A stretch of 64,000 nucleotides of DNA from Symsagittifera roscoffensis (GCF_963678635.1 NC_087066.1:28649301-28713300), one strand, 5' to 3'; shown: positions 49,377 through 61,313, counted from the first letter of the stretch. Program-made: numbers and translations. Notes: generated from the letters alone by a model not told the origin.

Positions 49377-50708
49377 TACGAGGCCAAACTGTGTGCACTG
49401 GATAGACGCAAAATCCTGGATTCCAGAGACAATTATTTAAACATGTTCCAAAATGTAAGTGGATTCCACTTACAAGATTTACGTGGATTCCGCGTACAAA
49501 TAATTGTAACGTAAACTTTGTCGGCACATTTAACTTGTTGCTGATTCCGCAACAAGCAGATATAGCTAGTTGTTTTGAATTCCGCAACTGTAAATCGATT
49601 CCTCGAAATGTAAGTGGAATCCGCAAATGTAAGTGGAATCCTCAAAATTTTTAAGTGGAATCCACAAACTTTAAAGGATTTCAGAAATTTGATTTTTTTT
49701 ACTGAACTTACATTTGCACTTATGGAATTTAAACGCAAGGAATTAACTATTGTCAGCGGAATCCACGAACAAATCTTAAAACATTGGTTAACTAAATTGA
49801 TGGTTGTCACACTTTAGTATTTGCAAGCAATTTTTGGGATCATAGTTTTTGAAACACAACACTGAATAAATTCATTGGGTTAATTCGGTAATTGGGTTAA
49901 TTCATTATTGGGTGGATGTTTCTCCGATATAAGTCAGTATTTGTGATTCAGTTTTTGAGATTCAGTATTTGAGATTTTGTATTTGAGATTCGGTATCTGG
50001 GAGCGTGAATTCATATCATGAAGATATTACTTGGGATGAGAAGACAGAGTCCTGAAAAGATATCGCCGAATTAGGTCAGTATTTGGGATTCAGTATTTGA
50101 GATTCAATAATTGGGTAGAGTATTTGTGATTCAGTATTTGGGAGCGTGAATTCATGTTATAAAGATAGTATTTAGGATGAGATGACAGAGTGAAATCATG
50201 AGTTAGCTATTCAAATCTTTCTGAATAGCTAACTCACAATTATCAAACAAATTTATAGCTCTGAATGTCTTATTCTCAAAAAACTGTCCCGTCTCTATTG
50301 CACAAAATGGTGAAAATGCACAAAATTACCAGTACATATATGTAAACGGAATACGCAAACAAAATGCGGATTCCACTTACAGTTTGCGGATTCCACTTAC
50401 AATTTTCGGATTCCACTCTAGTTGCGGATTCCGCGACAGCTCCATTCAACTATACACATGCCGTTTTATTTGTTTGTGGATTCCACAAACTGTTCTGGAT
50501 TCTGCAAATACGTTTGCGGATTCCGCAAATTTGCCTATTTTTGGAGCGATTCTGAACGGTACAGTTTTTTAGGTATTTGTTTGTGGAATCCAAAACGGCA
50601 AAGAATATCAAAAAATGTAGCAATTTTGCACATTCCGCGACAATTCTGATTTGTGCCTGTTGCGGAATCCGCTTACAATGCACAGATCGCTCAGTTTGGC
50701 CTCGTAAT
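49377..50708. mobile_element. 1.33-kb TIR element filled with GGATTCC palindromes
   Basis: Ends are TTACGAGGCCAAACTG at the left and its complement CAGTTTGGCCTCGTAA at the right. A TA on each side could be the target duplication. The interior carries some two dozen degenerate copies of motifs such as GTAAGTGGATTCCACTTAC and TTTGCGGATTCCGCAAA in both orientations, clustered in the outer thirds. There is no long reading frame. Confidence 0.75.
49925..50150. repeat. Direct repeat tract (GATTCAGTATTTG) in the centre of the 1.33-kb element
   Basis: Degenerate repeats of about 14 bp (GGGATTCAGTATTTGA and variants) form two blocks. Each ends with a shared GGGAGCGTGAATTCAT tail, followed by similar GAAGAT/AAGATA and GATGAGA.GACAGAGT segments, so a unit of roughly 150 bp is itself duplicated. 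Confidence 0.75.
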
Positions 50709-50719
50709 GAAATTTAAAA

Positions 50720-52840
50720 AAAAAACGGTCCAAAAGGACGTTTTTATTCATTTCCTGGAAAATTTTGTCAAATAGTTGCCAAAAGGTTATGATTTCTTTT
50801 TTATTTATTGGTAGAAAGTTTCGATAGACATATTTTCAATTCAAAATTCGCAGTTTGTTTATTCAATTGGGTCCGCAGCTCTTAATGATAATATTGCCAG
50901 ATTTTGGTCCTGTCTCTCTCTCTCTCTGTCTCAAAGTCAGTAATTCTGAACGTTCAAAAACTAATGAAAGTGGGAATCTTTGGATGGCAAGTGTATCAAC
51001 AAAATAATTAACACCTTATCTGTAGACTACAAGACTAATTATGGTAACCTTTCCGTTATTTTTGCTAAAAGCACGGCTAAATTTTTATGCAGTTTGAGCG
51101 GTTATTTCAACTAACTGCGTGAGCGAGCATATAGTTGCAAAAATCTAATTCAAATGTTGTTATTAAAAAATCACTTACCATAAAAAAAATAATAAAAATG
51201 TTTAATAAAAACATTAAATTGTACAACTCAAATAGATATGTGTCACACTCAACATTCAAACAAAACCAACCAAATTACAAACCAAAAAGGATGGAATAAT
51301 TTTTAAACGCCCACACTTCGCATTTCCATATCTCAATCTGTGTACCATATTTGTCAACAAATTGTGCAGATGTTTGTTCTTACCAACTTAAATAATTTTT
51401 TAGATGATTCAGCATTTTAACTAACTCTTGAATGAAATGAGATTTTCGGAGTTTTAAGTTGTTTGGCTTCATTTTATTTTTTGAGGTAATTTGCGAGGCA
51501 ATGTCCACATAACATTAACGACCTGATCACATTGCTCCATCTTTCCCCATGCCCCGCAAAATTCTTTTCCTGCAAACAATGAAATGTCATTCAAAAAACT
51601 TAGGACAAATAGAAAAAAAAGGAAATTTTTAAATCGATTTTGACTTTAGAATAATTCTAAAATTTGGAAACTGGGCACCTCATGTTTTCTTTTGAAGCAA
51701 GACTGTTTGATGTTATGAAATACTTTGGTCGCAAACAACTGGATCTAGAAAATTCAAGTTTGAGAGATCTCACAAAAACTAACATGACTGTTTGTGTCGG
51801 GCGAGAACCTAATTGTTTCTACTGCACTTTTATAGGAATAATGTGTTGTTGGCAAAAAATATCCAAAAATTTCGGTAAACTTTTTAAATGCTTGCCAAAC
51901 ACTAAAAATTAAAAACGAAAGGATCAATTTAGCGTCGGTTAACACATTTCGTAAATCAATAAGCATGCCTCAAACAATTTCTAATGATTTAATTGCTATT
52001 TGAGATTCAACAAATAAAAAGTCAACCGCGTTAGTACCCAAATGAATGGCCAATTTTTCACATGGCCAATTTGAGTCTCACATGGCCAATTTTTTGCTGA
52101 GGGCATGGCTGAAAACGTCATGAATAATATACAATAAAATCGTTTCATTCAATTGCTTTCAGCAGCTCAGCTTCAAATAAAATAAACTTCGACCAATTAA
52201 AAGTGTAATTCAATTTCTTGTACAATTCTTACATCTCGTTACAATAAATTTGGAACTGTACAACGTTTTTTCATGATTTAAAAACCAATTCAAAAGCGTA
52301 TATAATTTTTGCAAGATTTTGACATCCGAGAAGCAGTTCAGAAAAATTCAAAATATTATAAGAATCTTAAAGAAACCTAAAATGATTAGGATATTTTGTT
52401 ATCTGATGTGCTTTTTGTAAGTTTCCAATAAAATTATTATTAATTTTTTTCCTCACTCGAACCATGCAAAATGTTGAAAATAAACAACAATACCAGCTTC
52501 TAATACTGCAAATTATGATATATAATTTTTTTAAATTGCAAAAAATTGCGTCAGAATTAAAAAACAACATTTAGATCATAGTTTTTTTTTTGTTTTACAA
52601 ACCTTGCATTTCAATTCGTTTTCTTGCAGGAATCTTATATCCAGTTTTCTCTTAATTTCTTACACGATAACTAGTTTTCGTACAAGACTTTTATAAGATT
52701 CTAGATAGGTTAATGTATTGGTTTTCTAACAAAAATCTTTTAAGATGTGTTTTTTTTTTCATTAAAACACGGAAGTAAAAACATCCAAAAAATTATACCT
52801 AGCATCAATTTTTGCATTTTTTCTTATGGATTTTCTTGAA
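50720..52840. other. AT-rich stretch, nothing recognised
   Basis: There are no supported genes. One short repeat (three CATGGCCAATTT copies) lies at about 52050-52095. Remaining frames are short and compositionally AT-driven. Confidence 0.35.
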
Positions 52841-53778
52841 TGTTTCTCGAAGGCATGTCTTTTGTTTTTCAAGCAAGCTGGTGGTCTGACGGCTAGCCTA
52901 AATTATTTCATAGCAAGGCAATAAGGGTGATTTTGTTTTCAATTTGTGTATATACTAGCTCAACTGAAACGGTTTTTAAGAAATTTCAAATTGCTTATAG
53001 AGTATTTTTAATCAACTTTGCTATCATTTTTTCAGTTTCGGAAGCCTTTCAATCTAGTTACTATTGTTTTGACAATGGAAACTGGGAAGGAATTTTGTAT
53101 TCGGGTGTTATTCAATTTTTGGAGGTGTTTGAGTTATAGAATTTGGTTGGAGGTGTTTGAGTTATAGAATAATTTCGAGTGAAAAAATCGATTGAGTAAC
53201 GAACGTTCCATGAAAACTTGTTTTCTAAGCTGCTGTCTTGGTTTCACAAAACAAAAATTTAGGAAGCTTCATTTAGAAAATTTCCTTTGAAGTTTTTTTT
53301 TCATCTTATAAATCTCATTTTGAAGAACACTATTGCTGAATATGCTCAATTTTCTACATGTCTAGGCGTGTGTTTAGTTTCTTTCATCACATCACCCACA
53401 AGACACAATTTTTTTTGAAAAACTCAGTGGGTATTAATTTGACCAAATTTTGAGAAAGTGATCGGACCAATCTAAGCTACTTGTTCTGCAATCGTTTACT
53501 TCTGATTTCCTTGAAGTTTGCGCAAGAATTCACAAACTAGTATTAACGATAAAAACACCGAAATAAATAAAACTGCCTGAAAAGATCTTAAAATCTACAG
53601 CCTCAATCAGAATACAACCATTTTTATTGATGTGCATGAAAACAATTCATTTTTTTTCATTTTGTAAGAGTCTTCTTCGCTTTTAATTAAGGTTGGTAAT
53701 AAATTTTTAAACAAACGAGGATCAATCATTCTGTACAATCGTGCCCAGGATTTTTTAAATTTTATTATTGTGTAACAC

Positions 53779-53982
53779 ATGTCTCGGTACAGTCTAGCCA
53801 ACCAACGGTTTTTCAAGGGTTTGGAGCGATTCGGCGCTGGAACGTTGAGAAGTAGAGTACTTATACTTCATACAGACTATTACGAAATCATGCATCTTTT
53901 TCAAAGTTCTTGCAAGATTCTTGCTAAATATTGCCAATTAACCTCCTTTCAAGATAACTTTTTACTACAAAACAATCTGTAA
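53779..53982 (+). other. 67-codon conserved frame in array copy 1
   Basis: It begins MSRYSLANQRFF and ends FLLQNNL. It has the same start and stop as the frame at 55698, with eight or so residue differences. No family was recognised. The opposite strand also reads open here (WLARLYRDMC and WARLYRMIDP), so the coding strand is uncertain. It is probably a remnant of an element protein. Confidence 0.3.
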
Positions 53983-55697
53983 CGATTTGATTTTTTTTTC
54001 AGGAAAATCAGTTGTATGCACAGAGACATCATTTGAGCGTTCAATGAAAAATTTGTGCAGATATTAGTGTTTTCAATTTGTGTATATATTAGCTCAACTG
54101 AAACGGTTTTATGTAATTTCAAATTGCTTATAGAGTATTTTTAAGCAACTTTGCGATCAATTGTTCAGTTTCGGAAGCCTGTCAGTCTAGTTACAATTGT
54201 TTTGACCATTGAAACTGGGAAGGAATTTTGTATTCGGATGTTATTAAATTTTTTTTTCCTTTTTCCTCACAATGTGGTTGGAGGTGTTTGAGTTATAGAA
54301 TAATTTCGAGCGAAAAAAGCGATTGAGTTGGGCGACTGTGTAACGATCGTTCCATGAAAATTTGTTTTCTAAGCTAAAAACTTCTAAGCTAATAAGCCAG
54401 GATTTTTAAAATTTTTTTATTGTGTAACACATGTCTCGGTACAGTCTAGCCAACCAACGGTTTTCCACGGGTTTGGAGCAATTCGGCGCTGGAACGTTGA
54501 GAAGTAGAGTGCTTATGCTTCATACAGACTATTAAAAATCATGCATCTTTTTCAAAGATCTTGCAAGATTCTTGCTAAATATTGCGAATTAACCTCCTTT
54601 CAATATAACTTGTTACTACAAAACAATCTGTAACGATTTGATTTTTTGCTATGAAAATCATTTGTATGCTCAGTGACATCATTTGAGCTTTCAATGAAAA
54701 ATGAAGCAATCTTAGCTTATCAAACCTACACATGGGTTGTCACCGCACTGTGCGGTTGCTACCAAAAGACATGTCTTTCGTTTTTCAAGCAAGCTGGTGG
54801 TCTGACGGCTAGCCTAAATTATTTCATAGCAACGCAATAAGGGAGATGGTGTTTTCAATTTGTGTATGTATTAGCTCAACTGAAATGGTTTTTAAGTAAT
54901 TTCAAATTGCTGATAGAGTATTTTTAATCAACTTTGTGATCAATTTTTCAGTTTCGGAAATTTGTCAATCTAAATACCATTGTTTTGACCATTGAAACTC
55001 GTAAGGAATTTTGTATTCGGGTGTCATTTTATTTTTTTTTCTTTTTCCTTACAATTTGGTTGGAGGTGTTTGAGTTAAAGAATAATATCGAGTGAAAAAA
55101 GCGATTGAGTTGGCGACTGTGTAACGAACGTTCCATGAAAATTTGTTTTCGAAGCTAAAAATTTGGTTTCACAAAACAAAAATTTAGGAAGCTTCATTTA
55201 AAAAATTTCCTCTGAAGTGTTTTTTTTTTCATCTTATAAATCATATTTTGAAGAACACTATTGCTGAATATGCTCAATTTATTACATGTCTAGGCGTGTG
55301 TTTAGTTTGTTCATCACATCACCCACAAGAAACAAACTTTTCTTGAAAAACCTAGTGGGTTTTAATTTGACCAAATTTTGAGAAAGTGATCGGAACAATC
55401 TAAGCTATTTGTTCTGCAATCGTTTTCTTCAGTTTTCCTTAAAATTTGCGCAAGAATTCAGGAACTAATATTAACGATAAAAACACCGAGATAAAAAAAA
55501 CGCTTGAAAAGATTTTAAAATCTACAGCCTCAACCAGAATACAACCATTTTTATTGATGTGCATGAGAAAGTTCATTTTTATTCATTTTGTAAGAATCTT
55601 CTTCGCTTTTAATTAAAGTTGGTATTAAATTTTAAAAAAAGCAGGATCAATCATTCTGTACAATCTTGCCAGGGATTTTTTTTTTGTTGTGTAACAC

Positions 55698-55901
55698 ATG
55701 TCTCGGTTCAGTCTAGCCAACCAACGATTTTCCAAGAGTTTGGATCGATTCGGCGCTGGAACGCTGAGAAGTAGAGTGCTTATGCATCATACAGACTATT
55801 ACGAAATCATGCATCTTTTTCAAAGATCTTGCAAGATTCTTGCTAAATATTGCCAATTAACCTCCTTTCAAGATAACTTTTTACTACGAAACAATCTGTA
55901 A
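55698..55901 (+). other. 67-codon conserved frame in array copy 3
   Basis: It begins MSRFSLANQRFS and ends FLLRNNL, matching the frame at 53779 in length and nearly all residues. The middle array copy (near 54431) has a short deletion in the same frame. Function is unknown. Confidence 0.3.
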
Positions 55902-56497
55902 CTATTTGAATTTTTGCTAGGAAAATGAGTTGTATGCACAGAGACATCATTTGAGCGCTCAATGAAAAATGAAGCAATCTTAGCTTATCAAACCTAACAT
56001 GGGTTGTCACCGCACTGGGCGGTTGCCACCAAAAGGCATTGTTGCAAACTCGACTATGTTGTGTTTATGACGTCTGCCGACTGCCGATCGCCCCCTAACA
56101 ACAATCAAAATACGTTTCACTGAAGAAACATGCAAACAAATTGAAAAAACGAGAAGGTTTTGATTTCCTAAAATCTTTATATCTTTACTTTATGATCCAC
56201 ATGCGATTTATAGTTCAGTGATATGTTATGGGTGACGCGACGATTTAATAGCAGCAAATTGTTGGCCTTAATTCAATTTTTAATATTTTAATTTGCCGTT
56301 TAAGTTTTGAGCGGTCCAAACTTATAGCGTGCTAGTGGTCTCCCCATCATTAACACGCCATCATCATAATGTGCTATTGATAGGGTAATTTATCCCCAAT
56401 CAGTATTTCTTTTTTATTTATACCCTTTAATACTTCTTTGTAATTTCCAAAGTTCCACGTTACATGGTTAAGATAAGTGGCTTGAGACTCTGCACAC

Positions 56498-56719
56498 TTG
56501 GAAAAAGAATTTAAACAGCAACCTATTCCCCGTTGTGCGCTAGGAAAAAAGATGAAACCGGTCCCCGATACCACGTTGTGCATTGGAAGTCCGTTTGTGT
56601 ACTACAAGGATATGTGTCAAAGTAGTTCGAAACTTAAATCACAAATATCCTTGCAAAAATTTTTGACTACAATTAAATATCCTGATATACGGGCAGTATT
56701 GTTTTCTCTGAAGTCGTAA
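56498..56719 (+). pseudogene. Conserved frame in unit B, copy 1 (unrecognised)
   Basis: The open segment has RCALGKKMKPVPDTTLCIGS and FVYYKDMCQSSSKLK blocks that are almost unchanged in the second copy at 59248. Most differences are in the first and last thirds. It looks like protein-coding sequence of an element, with no recognised domain. The frame is open at the left for only a short way, so the N-terminus is missing or on another exon. Confidence 0.3.
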
Positions 56720-56877
56720 TAATTGCCAAAATAATCTTGACAGTGAGAGAAGCACCATCTTTTTGGAATGAATTTACGAGTGAAGCGCTTTATAGACAAC
56801 CACGCTCGGTTCTCGTGGACGTTTTTTAGAATTATATACAGCCCGTGAAAAGGTCCGCACTGCGTAATAGTTATTGT

Positions 56878-57611
56878 TGTTCCAACTTTCGATACGAAAG
56901 TAACGGAATATTTGTGCTCGGGGTGGGTTTTTTTCTTCAGACAAATTTCGACTTTTTAGCTAGCCATTTTTGACGGATCTTTTCTATATTATTCAAAAGG
57001 TATTGTTGTCCTTAGCTTAAATTTGAAACAAGATTTTACCTAAGATCGTTTTTGCAAAGTTATAAGGGTTTAAAAACTGCCATTTTAGCCAATTTGGTAC
57101 AATTAACGCGCGATATATTTCGCGCTATTAACGCGTAAGCGGAGATTTAATCCATCTTAGAATTCGTTCCAATCTGGTTTTAAAAAATTTATTTGCCATT
57201 CTTGATTTGTTGCAAGGAGCAAAATCTGCCCTTTTGCACTTTATATGGCGTGCGGCAGGACGAATTTTGCTTTAAAAAAGTCCTAAATTTTGGAAGAAAA
57301 AAATTGGTTTGGTTTTATAACATTTAATTTTTTTGATTTTATTACTGCTCCATAAACCTTAAAAAGCGGTCGAAACATTCAAGGCTTTGCCATGAATGCT
57401 TGAAGCGTGGAGGGGCGGTGATTTTCACAAAAAATGGCATATGGGGGATGGTTTTTATGGCGCGTGGGGGGAGGATTTTTACAAAAAATCTCAAGTGTTA
57501 GAAAACAATTGTGTTATTTTATTACATTTAACTTTTCACGTTATTACTGCTCGATAAACTTTTAAAGGCAGTCGGAGCATTCAGAGCTTCACCCTGATAC
57601 GAGCAGTCTTG
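56878..57611 (+). mobile_element. Helentron/HINE-like copy with duplicated 3' part
   Basis: It starts TGTTCCAACTTTCGATACGA. A first, degraded 3' end lies at about 57360-57405, and a second 3' part follows, ending GAGCTTCACCCTGATACGAG then CAGTCTTG. This resembles a second copy inserted in, or a partial duplication of, the 3' half. Confidence 0.7.
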
Positions 57612-57664
57612 TTAGTTAATAGTGTTCATTAAATATGTTGCTAAGACTTTCAAAGCTTCCTGAA

Positions 57665-58540
57665 ATCTTTTTCTGAAATTGCATTGTTGTTTGTAACTTG
57701 ATATATGTAAAGTAGCAGCTATCATCAATCGGTAAAAAAAAATGGGTGAAGATCACTGGGACAACCGCCCACTATGCTAACTTCCGAGGGTATACATTCA
57801 CATAATTCTTTCACAGAATCGTCAATTTTGCGCTCTTTAATTTGATATACGGGCAGTATTGTTTTTTCTGAAGTCGAAAAAATTGCCAAAATAATCTTGA
57901 CAGTGAGAGAAAAACCATCTTTCGGAATGAAATTACGAGTGAAGCGCTTTATATACAACCACGGTCAGTTCTCGTGGATGTTTTTTGCAATTATATACAG
58001 CCCGTGAAAAGGACCACACTGGGTAATAGTTATTGTTGTTCCAACTTTCGATAAGAAACTTACTTACTTTTACTTTTCCTTTTAGCGTCTTCTTGTCCCT
58101 TCTTCTGAAAATGTTAGACGGTTTATGACAGCTATCCGTTCCGCTTGGTCTTCAGCTGCAGTCTCTTGTACACCAGCGGCTGCCATATCTTGCTTGAGGC
58201 ACTCTTTCCAGGTTTTCTTGGGTTTTCCTCTTGATCTGCGACCTGGTGCCTCTGCGTGCATGATTTTCCTTAGCGGGTTATATTGATCTTGTCATCTGTA
58301 GATGCGGCCAAACCAGGTCAATTTTTTTCTGAAATTGCATTGTTGTTTGTAACTTGATATATGTAAAGTAGCAGCTAAAAAATGGGTGAAGATCACTGGG
58401 ACAACCGCCCACTATGCTAACTTCCGAGGGTATACATTCACATAATTCTTTCACAGAATCGTCAATTTTGCGCTCTTTAATTTGCCTAAGGTGTAATCAG
58501 TTTTTAATTTGATGCTGCAATTGCCCAAAATGCAAAAAAA
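57665..58540. repeat. Local duplication carrying a truncated LINE 3' end
   Basis: The segment at about 57667-57840 (TTTTTCTGAAATTGCATTG through CTCTTTAATTTG) recurs at about 58324-58490. Between the copies lie the left flank of a HINE-like element (to 58053) and about 275 bp of LINE 3' end (58054-58327). The junction at 58327 falls in a T-rich microhomology. Confidence 0.7.
58054..58327 (-). mobile_element. Truncated LINE 3' end (duplicate of the LINE at 59665)
   Basis: Nearly identical to 59665-59938, including the AAGTAAGTAAGTTTCTT-like 3' end and the codons for the polyprotein C-terminus. It has the same junction with the HINE-like 5' terminus (TTTCGATA then LINE), so it is a copy of an already inserted LINE, not an independent insertion. 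Confidence 0.8.
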
Positions 58541-59247
58541 GATGGCTTTCTATCCTTCTTTTATCTGTAAATAGTGTTTCAAAACAAAACCAGTACCAGC
58601 TCAAATTTAAATTTTCTGAAAGTTCAAGAAAAATTAAGTCGTTTCTTAGTTACAATTAATTTGAAAACTGTGTCAATCGCTTTTAATTAAGGTTTTTAAT
58701 GAATTTTGTTAAAGAAAGCAGGATCAATCATTCTGTACAATCTTGCCCAGGATTTTTTTATTTTTTTTATTGTGTAACACATGTTTCGGTACAGTCTAGC
58801 CAACCAACAATTTTCCAAGGGTTTGGAGCGATTCGGCGCTGAAACGTTGAAAAATCGAAATGCAAACTCGACTATGTTGTGTTTTTGACGTCTGCCGACT
58901 GCCGATCGCCCCCTAACAACAATCAAAATACGTTTCACTGAAGAAACATAAAAATTAATTGAACAAACGAGAATTTTTGATTTCCTAAAAACTTTAAATC
59001 TTTACTTTATGATCCACATGCGATTTATAGTTCAGTGATATGTTTTGGGTGACGCGACGATTTAATAGCAGCAAAATGTTGACCTTAATTCGATTTTTCA
59101 TATTTTAATTTTCCCCATCATTAACACCCCATCATCATAATGTGCTATTGATAATGTAATTTATCCCCTATCAGTATTTCTTATTTTTTTATACCCTTTA
59201 ATACTCCTTTGTAATTTCCAAAGTTCCCCGTTACATGGTTAAGATAA

Positions 59248-59505
59248 GTGGCTTTGGATTCTGCACACTTGGAAAAAGAATTGAATAAGCAATATATTCC
59301 CCGTTGTGCACTAGGAAAAAAGATGAAACCGGTCCCCGATACCACGTTGTGCATTGGAAGTCCGTTTGTGTACTACAAGGAAATGTGTCAAAGTAGTTCC
59401 AAACTTAAATCACAAACAACCTTACCAAAATTTTTGACTACAATTAAATATCCTGATATACGGGCAGTATTGTTTTTTCTGAAGTCGAAAAAATTGCCAA
59501 AATAA
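59248..59505 (+). pseudogene. Conserved frame in unit B, copy 2 (unrecognised)
   Basis: It is 85 codons long and carries the same RCALGKKMKPVPDTTLCIGS and FVYYKEMCQSSSKLK blocks as the frame at 56498. It extends slightly further at both ends. No known domain. The strong match with copy 1 reflects recent duplication as well as possible past coding function. Confidence 0.3.
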
Positions 59506-59902
59506 TCTTGACAGTGAGAGAAAAACCATCTTTCGGAATGAAATTACGAGTGAAGCGCTTTATATAAAACCACGGTCAGTTCTCGTGGATGTTTTTTGCA
59601 ATTATATACAGCCCGTGAAAAGGACCACACTGGGTAATAGTTATTGTTGTTCCAACTTTCGATAAGAAACTTACTTACTTTTATTTTTCCTTTTAGCGTC
59701 TTCTTGTCCCTTCTTCTGAAAATGTTAGACGGTTTATGACAACTATCCGTTCCGCTTGGTCTTCAGCTGCAGTCTCGTGTACACCAGCGGCTGCCATATC
59801 TTGCTTGAGGCACTCTTTCCAGGTTTTCTTGGGTTTTCCTCTTGATCTGCGACATGGTGCTTCTGCGTGCATGATTTTCCTTAGCGGGTTATATTGATCT
59901 TG

Positions 59903-60586
59903 TCATCTGTAGATGCGGCCAAACCAGGTCAATTTTCGCTTCCATATCACCAGCAGAATATCCTCTAGACCACATCTTCTGAGGGTTTCTGAGCTCGGCA
60001 TTCGGTCTGACAGCAACACATTGCAGACCATTGTGAGCATCCGGCGGTCGCAGCTCTGTAATAACTGTTCTTCTCTATATGTGAGTGCCCACATTGCAGC
60101 TCCATACAAGATGGTTGAGCGGATGCAGGTATTGTATGCCCTTGCCCGATGCTTCAGAGGGACGGTAGCATTGTATAGCAAGCTGCTCAGTTCCCTCCGC
60201 ATAAACCAAGCAACGGAGATCCTGTGTCTTACAGCTCTTTCAGCTCCTCCTTCAGAGTGCAGCATGTCCCCCAGGTAGCAGAACTCGCTGACCTCCTCTA
60301 CTTTACCTGAGTCCAGTATTATGGAATCATCTGTCCACGTCCTTGGTTGCTGAGTACCACTGCACATAGGACATGTGTACCCATTGATACCAGCTAATGA
60401 GTTGAGGCCAGTGCATCTCTTGTGACACCATTTGCTGCAGCTTGTGCAGAAAATTGAGTTTACTCCTACTCCACGGTTACACACTGCACAGGGGTTTTGA
60501 ACAGATGATGTTGCCTCCCTACTTCTCTTCCCTGATATCAACAGTTTGGTTTTGCCAATATTCACCTTCATCCCACGGAGCTCCAC
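59903..60586 (-). pseudogene. LINE C-terminal region with PHD-like zinc finger
   Basis: The open segment has 227 codons and starts just after the RT fingers and palm. A C4HC3-type zinc finger lies at about residues 33-76 (CAVC..CTSC..CHKRC..CPMC), followed by the FCYLGDMLHSEGG segment and a GAAMWALTYREEQLLQSCDRRML segment that are shared C-terminal motifs of this LINE type. The frame continues, shifted, to the 3' end. It was once joined to the RT frame at 60614. Confidence 0.75.
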
Positions 60587-60613
60587 TGCACTACTCCGGT
60601 CTTTGAAATTTTT

Positions 60614-61313
60614 TTAAACACTTTCGTTAGAGTCCGCTGACAACACAAGGTCATCAGCATATAACAGCTTCCAAGGCTCACCTACCTGTACTTCTTTGGT
60701 GGCTTCTTCCATCACAATCTTAAAGAGCAGAGGAATTAATGCTGAGCCTTGATGGACACCGACCCTGATTGGAAATTTCTCAGACAGACCCCCAGCAAAT
60801 CTAACTCGTGACGAAGAGTTTGTGTACAGGCTCATTACTGCTTTGACCAGGTATTCTGGTACCAATTGACTTCTGAGTGCCCATGATATAGCCTGCCGTG
60901 GAACCTTATCAAAGGCCTTCTCTAGGTCTACAAAGATGTGGTAGAGCTCTTTCTTGTTCTGCAAAGACTTCTCCTGCAGTTGGCGAGCAATGAAGATAGC
61001 GTCGGTTGTGGACTTTCCTGCAGCGAAGCCAAACTGTTGTGGGCTGATCTTGACGTTGTCGCCCAGCCTGCGCATTAGAATACGCTCCCAAAAATTCATG
61101 CCATGCTCCAATGGCCTGAGTCCTCTGTATTTGCCAAAGCATCACCCTTGCCCTTGTACAAGGGTATGTGATGCTCTCGGCCCATTTATCAGGATTAATG
61201 ATGTTTCTCAGGATGTTGTTGAATACCAAGCACAGCATTGCATAAACCTGGCCAGCAATCTTGAACATTTCTGAGATGACTTCTGAGGGACCCGAAGCCT
61301 TGCCGCTCTTCAT
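60614..61313 (-). pseudogene. LINE reverse transcriptase remnant
   Basis: Two overlapping frames (61313-60909 and 61111-60614) together cover the RT. SGKASGPSEVISEMFK is near the start. It continues with QFGFAAGKSTTDAIF, FVDLEKAFDKVPR (palm motif A), GVHQGSALIPLLF (motif B) and LLYADDLVLSADS (motif C, catalytic YADD intact). A frameshift near 61110 and a stop at 60614 break it. Confidence 0.8.

Larger units (their letters stand above)
52847..56035. repeat. Tandem array of a 1.2-1.3 kb repeat (three copies, middle one deleted)
   Basis: Copies run at about 52850-54065, 54066-54766 (internal deletion) and 54767-56035. Shared landmarks include TTTTTCAAGCAAGCTGGTGG, TTTTCAATTTGTGTATATA, TTGGAGGTGTTTGAGTTA, ACATGTCTCGGTACAGTCTA and CAATCTGTAAC. 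The first and third copies keep a 67-codon plus-strand frame. A truncated relative is at about 58690-58850. Confidence 0.8.
56043..57840. repeat. Segmental repeat unit B, copy 1 (contains a HINE-like element)
   Basis: It begins TGCAAACTCGACTATGTTGT and continues through a small reading frame (56500-56719), an inserted HINE-like element (56878-57611) and GTTAGTTAATAGTGTT, up to the CCGAGGGTATACATTCACAT segment. The same order is repeated at 58862-63400. Confidence 0.75.

Noticed and set aside
49348-50683. Several overlapping frames on both strands in the GGATTCC element
   Set aside because: The repeated motif yields recurring WNPQT or RIPLT peptides in all copies. The frames are shadows of the DNA repeat.
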